Origin: Herbihabitans rhizosphaerae | GTDB taxonomy: Bacteria > Actinomycetota > Actinomycetes > Mycobacteriales > Pseudonocardiaceae | Assembly: GCF_004216555.1 (NCBI RefSeq) | Contig: NZ_SGWQ01000012.1 | Location: 62,001-126,000, forward strand | Length of the DNA stretch: 64,000 bases | Reading direction: 5' to 3' | In this document: one piece after another, positions 57,150-64,000 of the stretch | How the letters are laid out: every line of letters starts with the position of its first letter | Numbering within the stretch: position 1 is the first letter of the stretch | Program-made: the position numbers and the translations under genes | The notes under the pieces: model-generated | What the model was told of the DNA's origin: nothing | Seen by the model: only the letters and a program-made list of their open reading frames with translations | Databases searched by the model: none

Positions 57150-57554
57150 TCAGGCGTCGAGCTTCTTCTGTAGGTGGTCTTGAACTGGGCCGAAGAACCC
57201 GTACGGCACGTACTCGTTCAGTTCGCCCTTGCTTACCCATGAGAATTCGGCGAGCTCTTCATCGTCGACTACGCGAGCGTCGCCAGATACGGCCTCGCAC
57301 GCGACATATACCATCGTGCGACCGGTATTAGGGTGCACCCTCTCGCCGAGTACCTCGGATGCCTTGACGACGAGACCTGTTTCCTCTTGCGTTTCTCTGA
57401 CCGCGGCTTCGACCGAGGTCTCACCTTCCTCAATCGCACCCGCAGGGAATTGCCAGGAAAGGCTACCTTCTTTGACGCGGCGACGCACAAGAAGGACTTT
57501 GCCGCCCTGTACGACTACGGCGGCGGAGATCGGCGGTGTGGCGTGCTCACTCAT
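57150..57554 (-). CDS. Nudix hydrolase, MutT-like
   Basis: 134 residues with a canonical Nudix box: GAIEEGETSVEAAVRETQEETGL (G-x5-E-x7-RE-x2-EE-x-G, about residues 43-65, quoted as two overlapping parts GAIEEGETSVEAAV and RETQEETGL). LLVRRRVKEGSLSWQFPAG precedes it. It should be catalytically competent on a nucleoside-diphosphate compound. ATG 57554 overlaps the stop of the HTH-Nudix gene upstream by 8 nt, so the two are co-translated. Confidence 0.87.
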   Translation of the reverse strand: MSEHATPPISAAVVVQGGKVLLVRRRVKEGSLSWQFPAGAIEEGETSVEAAVRETQEETGLVVKASEVLGERVHPNTGRTMVYVACEAVSGDARVVDDEELAEFSWVSKGELNEYVPYGFFGPVQDHLQKKLDA

Positions 57555-58227
57555 TGTTGGCAACCTCCAATGCCTCAAGAATCGGCGAATAGATATGTTC
57601 AGCGGGTATAAAGCGTGCCAGTTGCGACCTTGCCGCCCAAGTGACACTCACGTTCTCTACGGGGTCCATGTTCTGCGCGTCTCCAGTGAGGTAGTCGCAG
57701 AGAAGATAGTCACAGTACACGTGGGTTATTGGGTGGAGTCTGCGCCCGAGGTGACGAACGACCGAGCAGTGAACGCCGGTCTCGGCGAGCGTCTCGCGGA
57801 CGGCGACCAGGTCCGGTGAGCCGCCCGGCTTGACGACGCCGGCCGGGAACTGCCATGCGATCCCTGCTCCGTCCTCGCCGCGCCGCTGGACGATCAACAC
57901 CTCGGAGTCTCGGACGACGACGGCGATCGCAACCGTGAGTGCTTGAGCGGTGTCAGCGTCACCGGTCGGCGGCGTGGCCTCGCGTTGAGGCGTCGTCGTG
58001 TCGAGCAGGGCCGCGAAGCGGGCTCTGGCGTCGTCGGGTGCCTGCTGTAGCAGGGTGTCGAGTGCCTGCTGCATGGTCGGGCGGAGCACGATGTCCGGCT
58101 CCTTGTGCCACTTCGACACGGTGCGCACATGCGCGCCGAGCTTCCGGGCGAACGCCTCGTTCGAGTACCGGAGCGCCTCCCGTAGCGCGCACGCGGCGCG
58201 GCCAGTCCACGTCTGCACCAAGTCCAT
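57547..58227 (-). CDS. HTH-Nudix fusion, Pra-like regulator
   Basis: 226 residues. N-terminal helix-turn-helix of XRE type: ALREALRYSNEAFARKLGAH and RTVSKWHKEPDIVLRP (about residues 14-50). C-terminal Nudix domain with AWQFPAGVVKPGG; the box lacks the first Glu (Gly) and one of the EE pair (Ala) but keeps RET, so catalysis may be weak and the domain may instead bind a nucleotide ligand. Paralogue of 55269-55979 (shared LHPITHVYCDYLLCDY-like segment). Probable element regulator. Upstream are two 22-bp direct repeats. Confidence 0.78.
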   Translation of the reverse strand: MDLVQTWTGRAACALREALRYSNEAFARKLGAHVRTVSKWHKEPDIVLRPTMQQALDTLLQQAPDDARARFAALLDTTTPQREATPPTGDADTAQALTVAIAVVVRDSEVLIVQRRGEDGAGIAWQFPAGVVKPGGSPDLVAVRETLAETGVHCSVVRHLGRRLHPITHVYCDYLLCDYLTGDAQNMDPVENVSVTWAARSQLARFIPAEHIYSPILEALEVANNE

Positions 58228-58253
58228 GATCAACCGCCCCCAGAAACGCCGAA

Positions 58254-58297
58254 GGCAGTGTTAGTGCACCGGTAGGGCAGTGCTGGTGTGTTTGCAG
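58254..58297. promoter_or_regulatory. Two 22-bp direct repeats upstream of the HTH-Nudix gene
   Basis: GGCAGTGTTAGTG at 58254 and GGCAGTGCTGGTG at 58276, spaced exactly 22 bp (two helical turns), 27 bp from the start codon; a third partial TGCAGTGCATGGGTAG follows. Likely operator or activator sites. Confidence 0.5.
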
Positions 58298-58361
58298 TGC
58301 ATGGGTAGTTCCTCGCTTTCGCCGTTGACTCATTGGCATGGAAAGCAGCCACGGGAACCCC

Positions 58362-58790
58362 TCAGCGACCAGGCCGTTTGCGGTCCGCGCGAAGTTGTTC
58401 GGCGAGGACGGTCACCTTTTCGTTGATCTCGCCGAGCCGCTCATTCGCGACGTCGACCTGGCTGAGCTTTTCCGTGATTTCGCGCAAATGGTGCTCTATC
58501 GCGGCGAGGCGACCGGGGACATCATCTTCGGTGCGCGGTGCAGGTTCACCGATACGCGGCGGCCGGCGGCCGGCGAGCACGGCCGCGAGATGTCCGGGGT
58601 TCCATTCGAGCGCGATCGACAGCGCTTCGAGCGTCCTCGTGCTGCGCCTGCGCTGAACGGTGTTCTGCCGCAACTCGCGCACGATCGCCTTCGAAACGCG
58701 CGACCGCTCGACCAGTTCGTGCGGGGCAAGGCCGAGTTCGGCCATTCGCTGGTTGATCGCCCTCGCGACCGCCGCCCAGTGCTCCGACAC
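58362..58790 (-). CDS. XRE helix-turn-helix protein with coiled-coil tail
   Basis: 142 residues. HTH at about 8-65 (RAINQRMAELGLAPHELVE, VSKAIVRELRQN) and a C-terminal helix rich in Glu, Leu and Arg (EHHLREITEKLSQV, EINEKVTVLAEQL). GGAGGAATTTG precedes GTG 58790. Divergent from the excisionase-WhiB-tra unit across 162 bp, so it is the likely repressor of that unit. Confidence 0.8.
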   Translation of the reverse strand: MSEHWAAVARAINQRMAELGLAPHELVERSRVSKAIVRELRQNTVQRRRSTRTLEALSIALEWNPGHLAAVLAGRRPPRIGEPAPRTEDDVPGRLAAIEHHLREITEKLSQVDVANERLGEINEKVTVLAEQLRADRKRPGR

Positions 58791-58952
58791 CAAATTCCTC
58801 CGCGCGCTCCGCCGTGTCGCCGAGAGTAGCGCGAGCGCGACAGCAGCGCGTTCCTACACGCGCATTGCGGCTCCGCCCTGTCTTTGTGGGACGAAATCAT
58901 CCCGCTGTGTCGAATGAAATAGACCTTACTTCCTTAATCAAAGGACTTCATC

Positions 58953-59159
58953 ATGAGTACAACTGTGTCTAGTGCCGGTTCTCCGGCGTTCTGTTCGATT
59001 CGAGAAGCCGCGTGGGCGCTCGGCGTCGCCGAGTCCGAGGTGTGCCGGTTGATCCGCGCCGGTGTGCTGCCCACGGTTCGGCGTCGGTCCCGCCTTGTGG
59101 TTCCGGTGTCGGCCCTTGCGCGGTTGCTTCCCGCTCCCGTCGAGGGGGTGGCGCTGTGA
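58953..59159 (+). CDS. Excisionase-like MerR/HTH_17 protein
   Basis: 68 residues. SIREAAWALGVAESEVCRLIRAG is a typical winged helix-turn-helix of the excisionase group, followed by a basic wing RRRSRLVVPVS. Such proteins direct recombination towards excision. First gene of the transfer operon; stop overlaps the whiB start. Confidence 0.8.
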   Translation: MSTTVSSAGSPAFCSIREAAWALGVAESEVCRLIRAGVLPTVRRRSRLVVPVSALARLLPAPVEGVAL

Positions 59160-59521
59160 ACGAGTACGAGGAGGAGTTCAGCGAGGTCGTTGCCGATCTC
59201 GATCAGGTTGAGGATGTGCCGACGGATGACCTGTTCGCGGTGTTGTCGCGGGACGGGGCGTGCATGTGGGTGCGCACGACCGGCGAGGAGCCGCAGTGGA
59301 CCGGCGACGACCGGGTTGATCGGGCGTTGGCCGCGCCGATCTGCGGCGGGTGTCCGGTGCGGCGTGAATGTCTGGAGTTCGAGTTCCGCACGTCCGGCTA
59401 CGCCCTGTCCGGTGTGTGGGGTCCGCTCTCGGAAGAGGAGCGCCGCGCGGCGTTCGTGGTGTGGCTGGATCGCCGTGACGGACTCGGCGACGAGGCCAGC
59501 GCGGGTGGTGATCAGCCGTGA
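59156..59521 (+). CDS. WhiB-family iron-sulfur protein
   Basis: 121 residues. Four cluster ligands Cys36, Cys63, Cys66 and Cys72 (GACMWV, ICGGCPVRREC) and the GVWGP turn define a WhiB-like [4Fe-4S] regulator that acts with the housekeeping sigma factor. The N-terminus is acidic. Coupled by overlapping start and stop to the excisionase and to the next membrane gene. WhiB genes are known on phages and mobile elements of actinobacteria; it may tie transfer to redox or growth state. Confidence 0.9.
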   Translation: MNEYEEEFSEVVADLDQVEDVPTDDLFAVLSRDGACMWVRTTGEEPQWTGDDRVDRALAAPICGGCPVRRECLEFEFRTSGYALSGVWGPLSEEERRAAFVVWLDRRDGLGDEASAGGDQP

Positions 59522-59871
59522 ACGGGTCGGACTTCACTCCGACGCAGATGTTGGCCGGGTTGGCCGTGCTGTTGATCGTGTTGTGGCTGTGGCGAGCTTC
59601 GACGCGGCGGGCGCGTGCTGCTGCAGACGCGGCACGGGCCGGGGGGCGGCTGTTCTCCCTGACTGGGCGTGTGGTCGTGGGTGCGGTGTTGATCGCGGGT
59701 GTTCAGTGGCTCGCGTTGTCGCACCCGGGCTCGGGCGGCGCGGTGAAGGTGGCCGCGCTGGTGGTGCCGGCTCTGTTGTGCTCGTGGGTGCTGGTGAAGG
59801 CGTTGACGATCACCACTATCGACAGCCGGCCCAATCGTCGTGCTGGTCGCCGGGGTGGTGGTCGCCGATGA
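59518..59871 (+). CDS. Membrane protein of the transfer operon
   Basis: 117 residues with three hydrophobic segments (MLAGLAVLLIVLWLW, RVVVGAVLIAGVQWLAL, KVAALVVPALLCSWVLV) and a highly basic C-terminus (RPNRRAGRRGGGRR). GTG start and stop both overlap neighbours. Resembles small spread (Spd-like) proteins by topology only. Confidence 0.7.
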   Translation: MNGSDFTPTQMLAGLAVLLIVLWLWRASTRRARAAADAARAGGRLFSLTGRVVVGAVLIAGVQWLALSHPGSGGAVKVAALVVPALLCSWVLVKALTITTIDSRPNRRAGRRGGGRR

Positions 59872-60638
59872 CCACGCGCACCCAACGGTTGGTGACCGAC
59901 GCGGCGCAGGCCGCCGAGATTCGGGCGTATCAGACGCATCCCGATGTGGTGGCGTTGCGGATCGAACGAGTGCGGTCTCAGGTGGACCGGATGTGCTGGA
60001 CGGGCATCGTGCTCGGGCTGGCGTTCACGATGACTAACGTTCAGCAGTTCGCGTCAGCCGGAACCGCGCCGTGGTCGCTGGCGTGGCTGGCGGCGTGGGT
60101 GCTTGATCCCACGGTGTCGCTGGTGCTGCTGGCGATTCTGCGGGCGGAGCAGGTGACCGCGCGGTATCGCGTTCGCACCGGGCCGTGGGTGCGGCGGGCG
60201 AAGTGGTTCACGCTCGCCGCCACGTATGTCATGAACACCTGGGAGTCCTACGCGTCGGGTGAGCCGGCGGCGATCGTGTTGCACTCGGTGCCTCCGCTGG
60301 TCGTGTTCGTCGCGGCGGAGGCGATCACTGAGGTTCGGGATCGGTTGTCCGAGGCAGTGGTCGCCGCGCACGCGGAAGCACAACAGCACGGCCCTGCCGT
60401 GTCTGCGGTGTCCACTGTGGACAGAGCCGTACACGAGGGTGCGGCATCGCAGCCACGGCCGAAGCCACGGCGGCGGAAGCTGTTCGCGGCCTACCTCGTG
60501 GACGCGCGGGCGGCGTGGACACCGGATGTGGTGGTCACGGCCGCGTGGGTTAGGCGGGTAACCGGGTGCTCGCGTGGCTTGTCGCCACGGTTGGCCCGCG
60601 CGCTCAGCGCCGAGCTGGACGGCGGTGAGCGGCCATGA
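59868..60638 (+). CDS. DUF2637/SpdA-like membrane protein
   Basis: 256 residues. Four hydrophobic helices between about 35 and 165 (TGIVLGLAFTMTNV, LAWLAAWVLDPTVSLVLLA split, AKWFTLAATYVMNTW, VLHSVPPLVVFVAAEA) then a basic Pro-rich linker (RPKPRRRK) and a C-terminal helical domain with a turn AAWVRRVTGCSRGLSPRLARAL. This layout matches the DUF2637-type proteins encoded next to translocases in Streptomyces plasmids and elements. Probably aids intramycelial spread or DNA transfer. Confidence 0.72.
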   Translation: MTTRTQRLVTDAAQAAEIRAYQTHPDVVALRIERVRSQVDRMCWTGIVLGLAFTMTNVQQFASAGTAPWSLAWLAAWVLDPTVSLVLLAILRAEQVTARYRVRTGPWVRRAKWFTLAATYVMNTWESYASGEPAAIVLHSVPPLVVFVAAEAITEVRDRLSEAVVAAHAEAQQHGPAVSAVSTVDRAVHEGAASQPRPKPRRRKLFAAYLVDARAAWTPDVVVTAAWVRRVTGCSRGLSPRLARALSAELDGGERP

Positions 60639-63043
60639 ACGGTGATGAACGGCGACCGTTCATGAACGGTGACGGCGGCGACAACGGCACGAACAACAGC
60701 GCGGGCAAGGAGTTGGCTCCGCACGTTTTCGAGGGTGAGATCGTGGAGGCGGGCGACCGTCCGGATTCTGTTGTGCCGCAACAGGAAAAACCGTCTCGGG
60801 TGCGGCATGTCGTGGGCCGCAAGATCGTCACCGCGGTGAAGGTCATCGGCGCCAACGATCACGTCGCACGGGCACGTTCGGTGCTCGGGTACCGACTGCG
60901 GAAGGCACCCCGCGATGTGTTGCGGCTGTTGTGGTTCTTCGTGCGGGGTGTGGGGCGCTGGATCGCCACGGGATGGCGGTGGGCGTCGTATGCCGACCTG
61001 CGCAGCGACGCTAGGGCGGCACGGTTGGCCGGCGATGTGGAGGCGCGGCGAACAGCACAGGAGCTGATCCGCGCCGACGCGAAAGCCCGCTGGGCGAAAG
61101 CGGGCCTGTTTCTGCGGCGGACGGTGATCACCACGGCCGTGGTGATCGTGCTCGTGGTGCTGCTCGCGTTGATGGAGATGGTGTTCGACCGGGCCGGGAT
61201 GCCCGGTTGGCTCCAGGCCGTCTACGACGTGCGCGACGCCATCGGCACGGCCGTGGCGGCGGTGTGGCCGTGGCTGCCCACCATCGGTCTGCTGAGCATG
61301 CTCGTAGCGGCGGTGTGGGAAGGACGAGACCGCACACCCGGGGCCGGCTGGCTGACCCGTCCTGATCGGGACGACGCGGACTCGTGGGTTGACGAAAGGA
61401 TGATCTCCAAAGCCCTCGCGCATCTCGGTATCGCGCCGCTCAACGCGTTCTTCAAGGACGGCGGCGAGCTGGTCTACACCGTGCCGGCCCGCAAGGACGG
61501 AGACGGCACCTACACGCAGGTGCGGCTCCCGCTCGGCGTCACCGCCGCCATGGTGGCCGACCGCAGGCGGGTGCTCGCCGCGAACCTCGGACGGGCAAGC
61601 CTGGAGACGTGGCCCACCACCGGGGCCGAGGAATCGCTGCTCGATCTGTGGATCGCGGACAAGGGCACGCTCTCGGGTGGCGCGGGTGACTGGCCGTTGC
61701 TCACCGAGGGCACCGTAGACCTGTTCAACGGGGTGCCGTTCGGGCTGTCTCAACGCGGCGTGATCATCAACGCGCCGTTGATCGAAAGCAACTGGTTGAT
61801 CGGCGGAAGACCCGGGCAAGGCAAGACATCGGCCATGCGGGTGCTCATGCTCGGCGCATGCCTTGACCCGACCGTCGAGGCGTGGGCGTACATCCTGGGC
61901 GAGAGCCCTGATTTCGCGCCCCTGAAACCGCGCCTCGCGCGCTATCGCATGGGCTTGGACGACTCGGTTGTCGCCGACGCCGTACAGGCGCTGGAAGACC
62001 TTCTCAAGGAAATGGAGCGGCGCGGCAAGGTCCTGTCCGCGCAGCCGGGGCAGCCACCCAAGGTGTCCCGCAAACTGGCCGACCGGCCGGGGCTCGGGCT
62101 GCACCCGATCGTTCTGGGCATCGACGAGTGCCACGAGCTGTTCATGCATCCCCGGTACGGCAAGCTGGCCGCCGAGTTGTGCGTACGGCTGATCAAGCGA
62201 GGCAGGAAGTACGGGATCATCCTGCTTCTTGCCACGCAGTCCCCGACGCGGGATTCGATCCCGAAGGAGATCACCCGCAACGTCTCAGTCGGTGTCGCGT
62301 ACTCGGTTGCCGATCATGTCGCCAATGACGGACTACTCGGAGCGGGCCGATACCGCGCAGGCGTACGAGCGACCGAACTGAGGACCAAGACCGACCGGGG
62401 AACCTGCGTCGCCGTGGGCGTCAGCGACTCCGCGTGGGAACTCGTCCGCTCCTACTACGTGGCATACGAAGACGGCCGCGACGACGTGACCATGATCGTC
62501 GCGCGGGCCATGGCCGCCCTTGCCGAGCACGGCCGCACCGTCGCCGCAACCGACCCGACTGGAGAGATCGAAGCGGCACCGGTCGACCACCTCGCCGACA
62601 TCGCGCACGTGATCAACGGAGAGCCCCGCCTCCGGACTCAGACCGTGCTCTCACGGTTGGCCGGGCACAACCCCGGCGAGTACGAACCGTGGACCGCGCG
62701 GGACCTCCGCGCCGTTATCCGAGAGCACGGCATCCGACCCCGCAAGGTGCGCGGCCACTGGTACCTCTACCCCAACGATGTGGCCCACGCGATCACCCGC
62801 CGCGCCGCCCACCACGAGGACGACACGGCGGGGGACGCAGCGGGGGAAGCAAGGGGGAACGGGGGAACTTTCCCCACCACCATCCCCCAACCGAATCCCC
62901 CGCTTGACCTGGGTAAACCTCGCAGGGGGACGCAAAACGGCGCAGCCGCCGATGACCCCGAGAACCCCGGAAATCCGGGGTCGGATGGTACGGCGGATGG
63001 CTCCCTCCCCCGTGGTGGCGGGGGTGATCAACAAACGCCATGA
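60635..63043 (+). CDS. FtsK/SpoIIIE-type DNA translocase, TraB-like
   Basis: 802 residues. Actinomycete elements move double-stranded DNA between hyphae with one such hexameric pump. Two membrane helices (about 160-185 and 207-230) anchor it. The motor has Walker A GGRPGQGKTS (about 390-399), Walker B VLGIDECHEL (about 493-502) and LLLATQSPTRDSIP. The C-terminal 150 residues include a winged-helix-like part (LRAVIREHGIRPRKVRGHWYL in two pieces) that would read clt-type repeats, then a Pro/Gly-rich tail. ATG overlaps the previous stop. A second ATG at 60662 is possible. Confidence 0.9.
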   Translation: MNGDERRPFMNGDGGDNGTNNSAGKELAPHVFEGEIVEAGDRPDSVVPQQEKPSRVRHVVGRKIVTAVKVIGANDHVARARSVLGYRLRKAPRDVLRLLWFFVRGVGRWIATGWRWASYADLRSDARAARLAGDVEARRTAQELIRADAKARWAKAGLFLRRTVITTAVVIVLVVLLALMEMVFDRAGMPGWLQAVYDVRDAIGTAVAAVWPWLPTIGLLSMLVAAVWEGRDRTPGAGWLTRPDRDDADSWVDERMISKALAHLGIAPLNAFFKDGGELVYTVPARKDGDGTYTQVRLPLGVTAAMVADRRRVLAANLGRASLETWPTTGAEESLLDLWIADKGTLSGGAGDWPLLTEGTVDLFNGVPFGLSQRGVIINAPLIESNWLIGGRPGQGKTSAMRVLMLGACLDPTVEAWAYILGESPDFAPLKPRLARYRMGLDDSVVADAVQALEDLLKEMERRGKVLSAQPGQPPKVSRKLADRPGLGLHPIVLGIDECHELFMHPRYGKLAAELCVRLIKRGRKYGIILLLATQSPTRDSIPKEITRNVSVGVAYSVADHVANDGLLGAGRYRAGVRATELRTKTDRGTCVAVGVSDSAWELVRSYYVAYEDGRDDVTMIVARAMAALAEHGRTVAATDPTGEIEAAPVDHLADIAHVINGEPRLRTQTVLSRLAGHNPGEYEPWTARDLRAVIREHGIRPRKVRGHWYLYPNDVAHAITRRAAHHEDDTAGDAAGEARGNGGTFPTTIPQPNPPLDLGKPRRGTQNGAAADDPENPGNPGSDGTADGSLPRGGGGDQQTP

Positions 63044-63234
63044 GCGACCGCAACCCGCCAACACCCGGAGGTGACACCCCCAGCAACCGTTTCCTGTCCG
63101 AGGAGGACCACCAGGGCCTAGCCCGCTGGCGTGCCATCGTCGCCCAACGCCCACCGATGACCACCGAACAGATTGAGTCCGTCGCCGCGCTACTGCGCAC
63201 CATCGGCACCGACCCCGCCGACCACGACCGCTGA
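63040..63234 (+). CDS. Small protein at the end of the transfer operon
   Basis: 64 residues, start overlaps the translocase stop. Polar with one helix (MTTEQIESVAALLRTIG). Similar short frames follow translocase genes in related elements. Unrecognised. Confidence 0.6.
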   Translation: MSDRNPPTPGGDTPSNRFLSEEDHQGLARWRAIVAQRPPMTTEQIESVAALLRTIGTDPADHDR

Positions 63235-63259
63235 CAAGAAGCTGCCCAGCACGACGCAG

Positions 63260-63292
63260 GAACGGCCGACCCCGCCAACGGGTCGGCCGTTC
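63260..63292. terminator. Strong bidirectional terminator
   Basis: Perfect 13-bp stem GAACGGCCGACCC / GGGTCGGCCGTTC with a 7-nt loop between the convergent transfer operon and recombinase gene. Confidence 0.85.
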
Positions 63293-63308
63293 TGGTTCCG
63301 GCTGTCGA

Positions 63309-64000
63309 TCAGGTGGGTGGGTTCTTCGGGTCGATGAGTTGGACCCGTTCGCGTTTCCACCCGACGCCCCGTCGTCCCGGCATGATCCAGATTTCGTCGG
63401 TGCCGGTGGCGTCGGCGATCATGGAGCGGCGCTGATCGATGCCGGCCTTCTTCCAGTCGTGCGCCACCTGTTCGGCGGACATGGCCCGGACCTCACCGTC
63501 CGCGCCGCCGCCGCTGGTGCCGGTCAACTCCTTGCGTTCGGCCAGCAGCGGCGCAAGATCGTCGTTGAGCTGCCGGTTAGCCGCGTCGAACCGGTCCAAG
63601 GTGACCTCGCGTCGGGCAAGCCGGTCCGAGTAGGCATCCTGGAGCTTCTCGATCTCGCCGATCTCGGTGTTGAGTTCGGTCAGCCGTTCCGACACCCGTG
63701 CGCGTGCCGCCGTCAGGGCTTGCGCGTACCGGGAATCCGACAACCGCGCGATCACCATCAACCGCAACTCGTTGTCCACGCGACGGGCATTCGCGTACAG
63801 CTTGCCGCACCCGCGCTGTTGCCGGTTGCACCAATAGACCGCGACCGGCTCACCGCCGTTGCCCGGGTCCTTCATGCGCCCCGACAGCTTCCGCTTACAC
63901 ACCCCGCACCGGATCAACCCAGACGCCAGATACCGCCGACTCACCTGTGCCCCGCGCCGCCGTCCCTCATACATCGCGCGCAGACGTAGCCACGTCTTCT
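63309..64000 (-). CDS. Large serine recombinase, C-terminal part
   Basis: About 230 C-terminal residues; the N-terminal catalytic domain lies past the window edge, where the frame stays open (TWLRLRAMYEGRRR). Visible are the end of the recombinase domain (RRYLASGLIRCGVC), the zinc ribbon with Cys at about 23, 26, 49 and 56 of the part after Met 63974, and the coiled-coil arm (about 100-140) that controls integration versus excision. It would integrate or excise the element; the excisionase-like gene at 58953 may be its directionality factor. Confidence 0.88.
   Translation of the reverse strand, partial: KTWLRLRAMYEGRRRGAQVSRRYLASGLIRCGVCKRKLSGRMKDPGNGGEPVAVYWCNRQQRGCGKLYANARRVDNELRLMVIARLSDSRYAQALTAARARVSERLTELNTEIGEIEKLQDAYSDRLARREVTLDRFDAANRQLNDDLAPLLAERKELTGTSGGGADGEVRAMSAEQVAHDWKKAGIDQRRSMIADATGTDEIWIMPGRRGVGWKRERVQLIDPKNPPT

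Larger units (their letters stand above)
52380..64000. mobile_element. Integrative and probably conjugative element, right end outside window
   Basis: Hallmarks in order: Nudix/HTH regulators, excisionase-like protein, WhiB, two membrane proteins, FtsK/TraB-type DNA translocase, and a large serine recombinase at the right. Small overlapping genes and a composition less GC-rich in the left third separate it from the chromosome. It resembles actinomycete integrative conjugative elements but uses a serine, not tyrosine, recombinase, and I see no Rep protein, which may be outside. The left limit is estimated from gene content. Confidence 0.75.

Overview
The window is high-GC actinomycete DNA. Its gene content fits a member of the Pseudonocardiales: DUF397/DUF5753 regulator pairs, DUF3558-type lipoproteins, DUF222-HNH (13E12-type) genes, NucS-type mismatch repair, a WhiB protein, and many genes whose GTG or ATG start lies only 6-7 nt after a TANNNT box (leaderless transcription). 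The family assignment is an inference from gene content; no rRNA or tRNA gene was seen.

Layout. 0-7 kb: a truncated membrane gene, murA with the fosfomycin-insensitive Asp117, a secreted gamma-glutamyltransferase, an M72-type zinc protease, and a MerR-MFS pair with two SoxR-box-like operators. 7-13 kb: meaA (B12-dependent ethylmalonyl-CoA mutase) and an ehuBCDA-type ectoine/polar amino-acid importer. 13-17 kb: a translationally coupled exporter, glycosyltransferase and PIG-L deacetylase. 17-24 kb: small lipoprotein and coiled-coil genes, an XRE/DUF397 locus, a serine hydrolase, PBP4 and a crotonase. 24-33 kb: a large beta-helix-like lipoprotein, repeats, a two-component system, a decayed DUF3472-lectin gene, and an ABC exporter with a divergent TetR gene. 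32-40 kb: four DUF3558-like lipoproteins around a Nudix hydrolase and nucS, then a tandem-fused 3-hydroxyacyl-CoA dehydrogenase.

40-47 kb holds the most striking structure. Two about 94% identical DUF222-HNH genes with their promoter hairpins form 1,337-bp inverted repeats around a 4.45-kb block (phoD, methyltransferase, FmdB, zinc protein, GNAT, hydrolase), with a strand-composition switch at each inner edge. 47-52 kb: a universal stress protein-adenylate cyclase operon, a DivIVA-like coiled coil, crotonyl-CoA carboxylase/reductase (ccr) and an SPW membrane protein. With meaA and the dehydrogenase, ccr supplies three steps of the ethylmalonyl-CoA pathway from separate loci.

52.3 kb to the right edge is an integrative, probably conjugative, element: excisionase-like protein, WhiB, two membrane proteins, an FtsK/TraB translocase and a large serine recombinase cut by the window edge. 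Its cargo is unusual: a nucleoside diphosphate kinase, three Nudix proteins (two fused to N-terminal regulatory segments), and a five- or six-gene operon ending in a TraB/TIKI-like protein. The left attachment site was not located.
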